Shown here: positions 1-9,662 of the stretch, one piece after another
Layout: every line of letters starts with the position of its first letter
Position numbering within the stretch: position 1 is the stretch's first letter
NCBI GenBank assembly: GCA_029747585.1
Contig: JAPEVF010000871.1
Location: 1 to 18,879, forward strand
DNA from: Pleurotus djamor
Taxonomy: Eukaryota > Basidiomycota > Agaricomycetes > Agaricales > Pleurotaceae
Length of the DNA stretch: 18,879 bases
Direction of reading: 5' to 3'
Program-made: the position numbers and the translations under genes
Notes under the pieces: model-generated
The model's input: only the letters and a program-made list of their open reading frames with translations
Database searches by the model: none
Told to the model about the DNA's origin: nothing

Positions 1-431
1 TAGAATCCTGGCCACGATATCGACCAAGACGTTACGGAGTGTAATTCTTGTACTTCCCCGTCTTCCAAGCTCGTACAGCCCAGTGCCACGGATGACCACG
101 TTGGATAGAGCTTGTAGAGATTCGGCCTGGAATCTTTGTATGTTTGTGGGGCTGTTGAGACATTTGCGGGTAAAATTGATCGGGGATGAACATTGGGGGG
201 GGACAAGGGATCGAGGAGGTCGCAAGGGAAGATGGGTGATCGAGTTTAAGAGCGAAACCTCACTACGTCATATGTTCGAGAGGGTGGGACAGTGGCTCGG
301 TGGGCTGACCATTGTTCGCGCGATTTGGTATGCACAAAAAGGGTCGCGCAAAAGTCAAAATGTGTGAGAACATTGCACAGCCAAGATAATTAACTCACTC
401 TTTGCTTTCCACAAGCATAGTGCATGAAATG

Positions 432-1019
432 TCATTGCCCGGGGTGTGTAATGCTTATTCGTTGGAATGCCACACTCATTGACNTTTTTTCCAACGTAGA
501 CCTTGCGTAGACCAGCTGGTCTGATGGAATGCCAAGACCATCAAAGCCAAAGATAGTCCCATTGCTCAGCCAGTATGGGGAGCCGACCCGACCATCTAAT
601 GCCTCAACGCCGGCCCCCCAATTGAACTTGAGAAAGATGCCAGTTCGGCGGGTCAGCCAAAATTCTTATCCTTATCGTGAGAGGGGATATAGCCACTAAC
701 CTCAATGTTTTACCCTGCGCTGCTCGATGGGCGATAGGTGATACCGAGGCATGAAGAAGTTTGAGCCAAGTTCGGGCGCGTGCAAATGGCGTTGGTAAGA
801 GCTGTTAGACCAAGCCACTTGGGGGAGCGAGAAGCTAGTGAAAAGGCTGGAAATGTCATACAAGTAAGCTTGTTGAGCACCACTCCGACTCCATGAGATA
901 CGGCGTATTGACCAAGTAAAGAAGTCTGCAGACTCTGCACGATTGCTGCACGAACGTAGAAGCCGCGTCAGCCATTGAATATTGAATCCTTCATCGCTGT
1001 CGGTTCCTTCCGCATAGAA
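432..1019 (-). CDS. Possible 3' end of an unidentified minus-strand gene
   Basis: Two exons can be read on the minus strand. The first runs 1019 to 714 (102 codons, no stop), bounded upstream by an acceptor (tgacctcag, with a branch-like CATGAC). The intron is 713-627 (87 nt, GTAAAA...TTTCTCAAG, branch-like CTGAC). The last exon runs 626 to 432 (64 codons plus TGA). All junctions are phase 0, so 166 residues stay open across the splice. The C-terminal part contains FNWGAGVEALDGRVGSPYW and FGFDGLGIPSDQ, which look like folded protein, but I do not recognise the family. One codon contains the ambiguous base at 484. The upstream end is unresolved: an open frame continues towards 1240 only if a 31-nt intron or an indel is allowed near 1020-1050. 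A competing Met-initiated frame (940-710) overlaps the larger exon, so the assignment is tentative. Confidence 0.35.
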
Positions 1020-1246
1020 CTGAGGTCATGCCTTCCTAGCGACGTTACACTTGTCCAAGGGCAATCGTGTAGCCGTTTCTTGATTGCTTCTGGTGTAGTG
1101 AAACTTGTTGCTCCTGGAAGTAAATGGGCGCTATTTGGTCGAAAACAGGTGACCGCCGAATCTCGGCGCTCGTCCAATTTATTGCCTTGTTCTGCGGGCT
1201 CCTCAGCCTCGCCTCTTCCTGTTCCCCATCGTGGTCGAGATTGATA

Positions 1247-2066
1247 ATGACAGAAACGAATATCCGAATCACTCGTGAGTATCCTTTTGCTGACTCCTTG
1301 AAACTTTTGACACGCCAAGCTTACAGTCGCTGGTGCGAGTGGACTCGCAAAGAGAGACTTTCTTGGACTCCCGGATCCATTTGCTGTTCTGACTGTCGAC
1401 GGAGAGCAGACGAATACAACGGGTATCATTAAACGGTCTCTGAGTCCAGTTTGGAACGAAACATACCAGGTGTGAGTGTCAACAGGCTGGCTACGGCATC
1501 GTGTTCTTGACGCGGAGACCTTCAGCTCTGCGAAACCGACTGCATCCATCTCAATACAAGTCTTCGACCACCGAAAGTTTCGCAAGCGAGATCAAGGTTT
1601 CCTTGGGATTGTCACTTTGACGGGCGAAGAGGCTATTTCATTGGCTTCCACGGAAAGCTTAGGTGCGTTTCATGTTTTGCTGCGGGTTTTCGGGTTGCTG
1701 ATTTCGTTCTATGTTCAACGTTCAGGTCTGATAACGAAGGATCTTACAATGAATGGAAACAAGCTGAATGTTTACGGAAAGCTCATGCTATCGTTTGCCT
1801 TGCCATCTTCACATACAAACCCCCCTGTAACTGATCAGTCAGCGTCAACATCACAAATTCAGGATAGGCCCACACAGCAACCTGATCCATCACGGCTCGG
1901 ACGGGCCCGGTCTTCCCTTGCTCTCACCACTGAGTTTACAAACAGTCAGCCACAGCTTCCCCCACGAGGCGCCACTCCCCTACGACCATCAACTAGCTAC
2001 GCAGCATCNGGGGCTTCACCATCTTCCTCACCTTCACGTCCTTTCTCAGCCATGACTCCTTCGCAG
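1247..2066 (+). CDS. Rsp5/NEDD4-type C2 domain, gene apparently truncated after the linker
   Basis: Four exons fit: 1247-1274, 1327-1471, 1526-1662 and 1726 onward. The introns are 52, 54 and 63 nt (donors GTGAGT, GTGAGT, GTGCGT; all end in CAG). The start at 1247 gives MTETNIRIT, followed by a C2 domain with LPDPFAVLTVDGEQTNTT, SPVWNETYQV, ISIQVFDHRKFRKRDQGFLG and a final NVYGKLMLSFA strand. These are hallmarks of the N-terminal C2 of Rsp5/NEDD4 HECT ubiquitin ligases, which binds membrane phospholipids and positions the enzyme. A Ser/Pro/Gln-rich linker follows (about 1800-2060, containing the ambiguous base 2009), as in that family. No WW domain (GW...YYVDHN...TTTW) and no HECT domain appear anywhere in the window. 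The frame runs instead into an SGNH-hydrolase gene read in another frame. The 3' end given is where the next gene's exon seems to begin. The C2 identity is firm; whether the gene is intact is not. Confidence 0.75.
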
Positions 2067-2067
2067 T

Positions 2068-3223
2068 CTCTTGCTTCGTCCAGACCAACCCGCCGTTATC
2101 ATACTGGGTCATTTCGCTCCTCAAATTCAAGCTGCGTTTGGCTTTGCCGGTCCAGACCATTCCCATAACATCGTAGCCCAGTTCTATGATGTACCGCATA
2201 TCAGCACCAAGCCAACACTTTACCCGTCGTACCTCGCTTCCCCATCGTCGATCTCGAGATACTACCAAGACGCCATTCTCGCTTCGCCGTCAGGACATCA
2301 AATAATAGCTGATGTGCTCATCGCATACATGCAGCAGCAAATTTGCGGTGCCTGGGACATCGCTATGGGTCTTGCGTACGATTCGGATTCGGATGGGCTA
2401 TTTGATGCTACACAGGGTAAAGAAGGCTCACAGAACGCGAACAAGGGTGGACTGTTTGGCGGACTGGGGCATAGGAAAGGTGTACCAGAGCCGGAAGACG
2501 CCCAAAAGGCGAAGGAAGGCGGCGACCCCTTGGACCCTGATGCCAGGTCAAAGCATTTGTTGCCCCTGGGCGATCCCGTTGTCCGCGTACCTCCTGCTAG
2601 GATCAACAGCCCGCCGCCTGGGACTGTTGACAAGCCGTATGTTGAGATTAAGCCATTCTGTGTCAGTGCAAATGATCTCGTCAACCCGTTGCCACCAAGT
2701 TTGTTCTATGGGAGTGGCTGGTTCGTTCATCATCCTAGTAAGCTCTCAACTGTCCTGTCCTCGACGTCTGGCTGCTGACTCTCCCCCTCGTTATTTCGAT
2801 AGCCAGCGGAGATGGACATGCCCAAAATGCGGCCGCTCATTACTATTATTCTACCTTGCCGTTGTCAAAATTGCGCATTCCTCTTCAGGTCAATGCTGGA
2901 GATATCGGAATATATTTCGTCAAGGAGAAGGCAGGTAAAGCTGGGTTCGGAGAGGGTAGTGCTGTGGAATGCTGGGTCGATGACAACTATGGTGGCGCAC
3001 ATACGTTGGAAAATGCTGGCGATGATGAAGGTGTTGTGTGAGTAAACGTCTCTCATTGCGCGTCTGCGTGGTCGTGGGTCATGTACTCACTTGTCTTTGC
3101 CTTAGGTTGGAAATGATTGACCGTTCTGTCTCGACCGGATCACATTTCGTTGAATGTCAACTACTCGGCGCAGAAGGAGAGGCCGTACCACCGTTCCGCA
3201 TCGTCGGGGTCTTTACGACCTAA
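2068..3223 (+). CDS. SGNH/GDSL-hydrolase-like protein, C-terminal part
   Basis: Three exons are clear: about 2068-2737, 2803-3037 and 3106-3223 (TAA). The introns are 65 and 68 nt (GTAAGC...GATAG; GTGAGT...CTTAG). The first exon seems to start at an acceptor (catgactccttcgcag, ending 2067), because its frame has a stop at 2053. Visible motifs are QPAVIILGHFAPQIQ, DHSHNIVAQFYDVPHIS and SPSGHQIIADVLIAY. The last fits the C-terminal SGNH block carrying the catalytic His. A low-complexity loop follows, then a conserved C-terminal region (FCVSANDLVNPLPPSLFYGS, SAVECWVDDNYGGA, RSVSTGSHFVEC, FRIVGVFTT) typical of a family of fungal membrane-linked SGNH-like proteins. The N-terminal part with the nucleophile Ser (GDS block) and any signal anchor is missing; the upstream sequence is instead a C2 domain and linker. 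The substrate is unknown. Family-level call only. Confidence 0.65.
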
Positions 3224-4108
3224 TCGCCCGTGTAATGGGCGTGTATCGCATGTTCTTATTGTTTTCCTGCCTGTTTTCTTATTCACCTGGCTTGGTTCAT
3301 CGCAGTCGGACGCATAGATTAAATTAGCAACGGACGTTCTGTATGAATAGTGTTTTGTGCTCGTCGCGTAATGTACCTCTCTTTCCAATTTGCTTTCGTG
3401 TCCCATATCACCTTTCCACCTATAAGTACTCGCCTCACCCGCCGCGATGGGGATGTTACTTGGCCACAGGGAGATTCTTCTCGTTCAGCCTTGTAGCACG
3501 CCCGGCAATAAACGCAATGGTGTGTACATACTACTGGGTCGTAAGTACATGAATGATGGAAGCAGACGAAGTTCGAGAAGAGGACGCGGTTGTGACTTGA
3601 TCGACTTCACAGGACTGTACTCGAAGACGCGGTCGCGTGACTGTCACTTATTTTGTTTTGTGACGGTGTGTGACAATATTATGGCCACTTTGCACGGTCA
3701 ATCCGACTCAATATTCAATATGGTACACTTGCGGTATACCACATTCCAATCAGCGTGCTAACCTTCAAGCTGCTTCAACGTTTCAACCTTCGACGTCCAA
3801 CCGTATTGACCGATAAAAATCCTGCGACCCGGTCAAACTCGAGAGTTGAGCCCCATCTCTCTGGTTTGTTTCTGGCCTGTAGGTGTTCAACGGTCTGAGT
3901 GCGCAGCCCTCGACAAAACCATCCTGATGGAAAGCTGGCAGACGAAACACATGCGCAAATCAGTGATGCCTATGATGCAATCATATCTGCCTTGATAGGC
4001 CTCTTGGGAGATTTTCGCTGATGGGCCAACCAGTTCACCTGGATTTTCCGTCGCAGATCAACGTGGACTGCTCTACTTTTCGTCGCGTTCCCAGACACTC
4101 AGCACCCA
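3224..4108. other. Intergenic stretch without a convincing gene
   Basis: An AATAAA at 3507-3512 may be a distant polyadenylation signal for the SGNH-like gene, 284 nt after its stop. The remaining open frames are short, lack recognisable domains and show no consistent splice structure. The 3' half should contain the promoter of the NLR-like gene, but I see no clear TATA box. Confidence 0.5.
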
Positions 4109-7100
4109 ATGTCTTACCCAAGAGAGAGGAAGCGACTTATCGACAAGTTACTGTCTACTTCTATCGACATGATAGCCATGGCAGAGGGTCCTCTACAACT
4201 CGTGCCTATCCCGGGCGTGCAACAAGTGGCGAAGGTATTATCAGAGATCTTGAAGATGGTGCGCGTGAGTGCCGTTCCAGTTGACATATCTCAGAGTCGC
4301 GTAATAGTCCTGCTTCAGCGAACCCGAAGCAACACTGAAGAAGCCCTGAGGCTGGCCGGGCGCCTCAAAGCCCTCGTTGACTTATTGGTGTCGACCTTGG
4401 ATGCCATACAGAAACAGGCGGAAAATGCCTTGGGTAGCAACTCAGAAATCGCTGCAACTGGTCTGGGCCGTTCTCAAGACCTATCAGACCGCGTCAATCG
4501 ACTCCTGAAGTAAGCTAAATCATTTAGATTCTGGATTCCGTCGTGACAACCGTCTCGCAGGGGGATAGAATCCATTCTCGACGAGGAGGAAGCACTGACG
4601 AAGGGCAATTTCTTCATCCGATTCTTCCGAAGTGGAGAAGACGAGTCCACTCTTCAGTCACTGAAGGAACAAATCCAAGAGGCCCAGTTGCAATTTCAGG
4701 TATGTCTTCAGTCGCGTGTTGATCGGCCATTTTCTCATTAACCAACTATTTTTCATAAATAGCTTGAAGGAACTTTGAAGATTGAATCAGGGGTCAACGA
4801 ACTCATCAAGATTGCACAGACATCCGAGTGGGAGCGCGAGCTCAATAGTATTCGGACTGTCGATGCCGGGTACCGAGCCCCCGTCAATAACAGAAAAAGC
4901 AACTGGCTAGAAGGAACAAGGACCGCCTTGCTGAGGGAAATTGAAGACTGGTCGAGAGGGGAAGGATTGGATGCCGCTCGCGCCAATGCTCGCATCTTCG
5001 TCCTCGCTGGGGGAGCCGGAACGGGAAAATCGACGATTGCTGTTCAAGTGGCAAAGTTCTTGGACGAAGCGGGTGCCCTGGGTGGTTCCTACTTCTTTGA
5101 ACGTGGTGTCGAAGAACTGTCTACCACCAGATTCGTGTTTCCGACCCTCGCTGTTCAACTCGCTCGCTCTCATCACAATCTGGCCCCATTCATCGTGGAG
5201 GGGATAAAGAAACATCGACCGAAAGGAAACACACAGCAGCTGCTGTACACCCTCGATGAGCTTGTCATTGAGCCGTTAAGTGCGGTGCACAAGGATCTAT
5301 GGCCGTCTCGACCGATCGTTTTCGTCATTGACGCGCTTGATGAATGCAGTGAACAAGAGCAGGTTCCACACATGCTCTACCTTCTGCTCAAACGCATTCG
5401 CTCCCTCGCTTTCCCACTGCGCTTGTTCCTCACCACCCGACCCGAGTATCATCTACAGGACGCTTTCACCTCAGATGAGTGGAAGTCGGAACCCGAACCA
5501 TTCTTGTTGACGTCCATACCTGTGAACGTTGTCCGCGACGACATAAAGCGTTTCATTGACGTTCGGTTGATGGATATCGGTATCGCGCAAAAGGTGAAAG
5601 CGATCCAAGACGACGCTGTTGAGAAGCTGACGGATGCCGCTGACGGTCTCTTCATATATGCGTCCACCGCTATGGAGTTTCTAGCTCGGTACCAGAGGGA
5701 CTTGGGGAAAACTCTCGCGCTGGTTCTCAACCATCCATTAAATGTGGACTCGCTTGATGCGCTCTACGACGTCGTCCTTTGTAATGCTTTCTCCAGGAAT
5801 GACTTCCGTCATCCCGACTTGGGACCTGCTATTCCCGTGGTGCTAGGAGTCCTCGCAGTGATCCAAGACCAACTACCTCCCTCACGCCTTAGTTCCCTTT
5901 TGCAGTTAGATCTCACGACCCTCGACGAAGTACTCTATCGTCTCCAGTCAGTCCTGATGTTTAGCGAGTACAATCCGATCCGTCTACTCCATGCCAGTTT
6001 CCCCCAGTATTTGGCAAACCCCGCACGATGCCGTCTTCCCGAGTTAAGCAACAACCCATCCTTCCATGGTCACGATTACCTGGCCAACTTCCAAGCAGTA
6101 TCTGAATACCTTGCTCGATGGCAATAACCTGAAGATGAACATATGCGACCTCGAAGACCCCCTGATATTTTTAAACGAGATTGGCGAATTCAACGGTTTG
6201 CTGACACGCTCGATCCCTCCCCATGTTCAACTTTCCACCTATGCAACTCTACTCCCTCACACGAGTCGATAAGCCTGCTAGGCGACTTCGCGGAGATGAA
6301 AATGCTATTTTGGATGGAAGCCTTGGGCATGCTCGGTCAAATCGATACAGCTGTGCCGATGTTCACTCAACTTTTGCATTGGTACAAGGTAACTGGCATT
6401 TACTTCTTCAAGTCGAAGCCTCACGGTGTCTGTATCTTCAGGTGAATGACAGAACGAGAATACTGTTGCATGACGGCTATCGCTTTGTGATGACCTTCAT
6501 GGACGCTATCAAGGCATGCCCATTCCAGGTCTACGCAACTGGTCTCCCATTTTCTCCAACTAGATCCCTCCTTCGAATCGTCTACGCCCACCAAGTCGAT
6601 GATCTTCGTATTGCTAATGTGCTCACCGCTCTAGATCAAAGTTGGGGACCGTGTTTACGGACGATGGAAAGTCATAAGGGCGGTGTACGAAGTGTTGTTT
6701 TCTCCCATGACGGCCAATGGATTGCTTCCACGGGCAATGACCATCTCGTCAAGATCTGGGATTCTGCGGTTGGGATTCTCCGACGGACATTCTCTGGCCA
6801 TACCGCCATGGTTGCAACCACTGTATTCTCTTCTGATGACCGAATCCTATTTTCTGGATCTTCCGATGGAACCATAAGGACGTGGAACATGACCTCAGGA
6901 GCACCTCTAAATGTCATCAATCTGGATGCACCTGTTGATTGCATAGCTCTGTCGCGCACTAGATCAGATATCCAAAGAATATTCGCAATCTGCAAGGTCT
7001 TCGGTGGATCAAAGGGCACGGATTGTCATTACAGAATCACGTTCCGAATTCTTGATACCAATGGTCGGGCCCTTCAAGTGTTCACCAAAGACGTTCATGT

Positions 7101-8361
7101 GGACCCTGGTCATCACACCCATTGGTCAATATTGGACCGCAAATATTTTGCCGTCACTGCGCGTAACCGGATCGTCCTCTACGACTCAGACCCACATTCC
7201 GCCTGGGATGCAAAGGAATTCGTTGATCCCCAAGGTGACGTCGGTGACGTTAACATGTTCCCTCAATCCGATATCCTTTTGTCTGGTACTTACGATGGCG
7301 CCATTCGACTATGGCAAGTGGAAACACAAACGTGTATCCATGTGATCAAGGTACACACTGGGTCTATCGCGGTCAACCCTCTGAAAGGCTTCATCGCGTC
7401 CGCTTCAAATGACAGTTCAGTCCGCCTATGGTCGTTGCAGGAGAAAGCCTGCGTAGCCATGCATCCACTCCCCAATCATGTTTTGACTATGTCTTTTTCT
7501 CCAAACGGAGAGACCTTAGTATCTGGGGATTCCGAATCCATGCTACAATTGTGGGATGTTCAGGAACAGTCTGAGACTGCCCCGCCTGAAGTCACACATC
7601 GAGAAACCCCATCAAGCTGGGTAATTTCGCCAGATGGACGATTCATAGCTGGCCTTGTACCCAACAACATGACGGAAATCTGGTCTACCCGAGATGACCG
7701 CCTTGTAGCCAGTATCGCTCCATACAAAACCGATCTATCCCTAGACTCGCTCGTCACAAGCAAGGATGGAATATGGGTTGCTTTATTGGTGGACGGTCGA
7801 ACCCTCTACCTGATCAATATCGTTACCCAAGAGATATCCTACTCAATACTGGGCTTGGAACCAGAGGGTCCGAGCTTGAAGCAACCTTCGCCCAGGGACA
7901 CAATCGATGGCCCCCAAAGCAGCCAAGAAGGTCCTCCTAACTCCCTAAATGGGCAACTCATCTACCTTCGATTCTCCGAGTTTCAAGAAGACGAAGTCGA
8001 GGTTGGACGATGGTATCTGCTCAACTGGCATCTCCGGGAGATCGCAGTCGTCAATGAGAAGGACGTACCGCAAGAATATCTGAACCCTCCTCAGCAACGG
8101 TATACGCAACAGGAGGGATGGCTGGTGGATCGGCAGCAAAATAAGCACTTGTGCTGGTTGCCACCCTCGTTCCGAGGAGACCATGGTGACGAGTCATGTT
8201 TCTTGCTCGAAGACGCTCTTGGCTCGAGATATTTCTCTATCAGCGGGAGTCACAGAATTACGGTCGTTGACTTGAGCAAGCCGGGTGAGGAAGAAGAATC
8301 GGATGGATGGCGGACGGTTTATAATTGCATACACAGGGTGCTTGAACGATGTCAATGGTAG
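4109..8361 (+). CDS. NACHT-WD40 NLR-like (STAND) protein with N-terminal helical domain; frame broken twice
   Basis: Five exons fit: 4109-4264, 4319-4509, 4561-4699, 4763-6388 and 6442-8361. The introns are 51-63 nt with compatible phases. The product would be about 1343 residues. Residues 1-160 are helical, with VPIPGVQQVAKVLSEI and RSNTEEALRLAGRLKAL. This resembles the four-helix, MLKL/HeLo-like N-termini of mushroom NLRs that trigger cell death (inference from pattern only). NACHT follows: Walker A GGAGTGKST (about 245-253), Walker B IVFVIDALDEC (about 347-357) and LFLTTRPEYH, then a helical arm. Residues from about 779 to 1134 form roughly eight WD40 units; the clearest are IASTGNDHLVKIWD, LFSGSSDGTIRTWN, LLSGTYDGAIRLWQ and IASASNDSSVRLWS. 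The rest are degenerate. Family members are thought to sense non-self or damage through the WD repeats and oligomerise through NACHT. The arm frame ends at TAA 6125-6127. Family-like sequence continues in another frame (about 6090-6265), then returns to the first. Either two indel errors or a recent pseudogene. Confidence 0.85.
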
Positions 8362-9569
8362 TCCCTGTCCCTTGCACGGCTTGAACCAGCCTGACCTACA
8401 CTAATGCCGCCGATCCCTGCAAAACTTGGTTCAACCACGCTTGAATCAGGGGTGCTCAGGAGTTAGGGCTCTACAGGGGCTTAGCGATTGAGGACGGGAG
8501 GTTTGGAATCATTGAGCTAAGTCAGGCACTTCATAATCTGTGCCGGGAAGTCGGCCGTAACGCGTCTTACTTCCGTAAAGACACCTGTACTCGAAGACAA
8601 CAATCCCATTGTGGAGTTCTGTGAGTTTTCCCCTGCCTGTCGACAACCGCTTACTGAACGGCCCAGTGAGCAGCGAACAGTCAATATACTGAGGGAATAC
8701 GTATAGGCCAAGCATAAGACTATGATGATACCCGAAAACCCGAAGCTCACTATCGTGAAGTGCTCTCATAGACGTTTTCACCCACGCAGAAACAGCCCAG
8801 CCTTATCGCTGCCCTTGACATTTACCCATCCGCTAAAAAATTCCGCGAATAGTGCCCTTCGCATGGATAGGTGCGCAGTCTATGGACTGAAGTGTATATG
8901 TGGCCACTTTGGAGTTGAGAGACTCACCTTGAGTATGAGGGGAGTATAAGGCCGCGCACGACAGATGTTGCTGATTATTCTCATTCAACGCATCTCCAGA
9001 AAAGTTCTACGCTCCAAACACAACGTATCCCACCACACCACACCCCTTCAACCTTCTCATCGCCTCCCAACCGAAATCAATCGCGATCTCCTTGTGAATG
9101 TTCCAAGCCATCGTTTTCCTTCATCGGCCTGTGTCCCTAAGCCTTCTTCGCCATTACCATCGGAGCCCCGAGTCGCGGCGTCGTCCTTGGGCCTCGCCCT
9201 TGAATATTCCTTCAAATTTCCGCCGCCCAAAATGCAGTCTATGTGGCCTGATGGTCATAAACAGGGATGCTGCTTAGATTCGTCCGTGCGAAATGGTTGA
9301 TGCGAATATATGGTAAGACGATCCAACCAAGCCAAGTACGAAAAGTACCACATACACTCATCAAGAATTATATGGACCTGCAGGGAGACGTACTCTCCTC
9401 GCCATGAACATTGCCTCGATGTCCCCTGTCTATGATAAGAACTCATGAGCATTTTCGTGAGGATTGATAAATTATTCTCAGAAAGTTCAGGAACGCATGA
9501 GATTACTACTAAGTAGACGCGAGGAGAGTGTTCCCATTAGTAGGTAGGTGGTATAAAACGATGATGGAC
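8362..9569. other. Gene-poor intergenic stretch
   Basis: No ORF here has recognisable domains or splice structure. A TATA-like element (gagtataaggcc, near 8940-8951) is followed by a pyrimidine/CA-rich stretch (about 9000-9200) that resembles a fungal promoter and 5' leader, but no credible coding region follows. The open frames at 8509-8781 (minus) and 8965-9300 (plus) have no recognisable features. Confidence 0.45.
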
Positions 9570-9574
9570 AAAAA
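9570..9574 (-). terminator. RNA polymerase III terminator of tRNA-Ala
   Basis: A run of five T residues on the minus strand lies 7 nt beyond the tRNA 3' end, the usual Pol III stop signal. Confidence 0.8.
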
Positions 9575-9581
9575 TCTTGCC

Positions 9582-9662
9582 TGGACACTGTGGGAGTTGA
9601 ACCCACGACCTCACGCAGACACAAGTGCGAAGCGTGCGCGCTACCAACTGTGCCAAGTGCCC
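9582..9662 (-). tRNA. tRNA-Ala (anticodon CGC) with 8-nt intron
   Basis: On the minus strand the sequence folds as a complete tRNA. The acceptor stem GGGCACT/AGTGTCC carries the G3:U70 pair that identifies alanine tRNAs. The D-arm loop is AGTTGGTA. The anticodon stem CACGC/GCGTG encloses TT-CGC-A, an 8-nt insert (CTTGTGTC, plus coordinates 9618-9625) and T. The T arm is GTGGG-TTCAACT-CCCAC and the discriminator is A. The anticodon CGC (plus coordinates 9627-9629) reads GCG. The insert lies directly after position 37, the standard site for nuclear tRNA introns. The D stem has one A12:C23 mismatch. The gene stands alone in a gene-poor region. Confidence 0.93.

Noticed and set aside
968..1585. 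Minus-strand open frame of 205 codons
   Set aside because: It lies across the spliced, strongly family-supported C2 exons on the plus strand and shows no domain of its own.
2298..2684. Minus-strand open frame of 128 codons
   Set aside because: It is antisense to the SGNH-like exon, whose motifs and splice phases are convincing.
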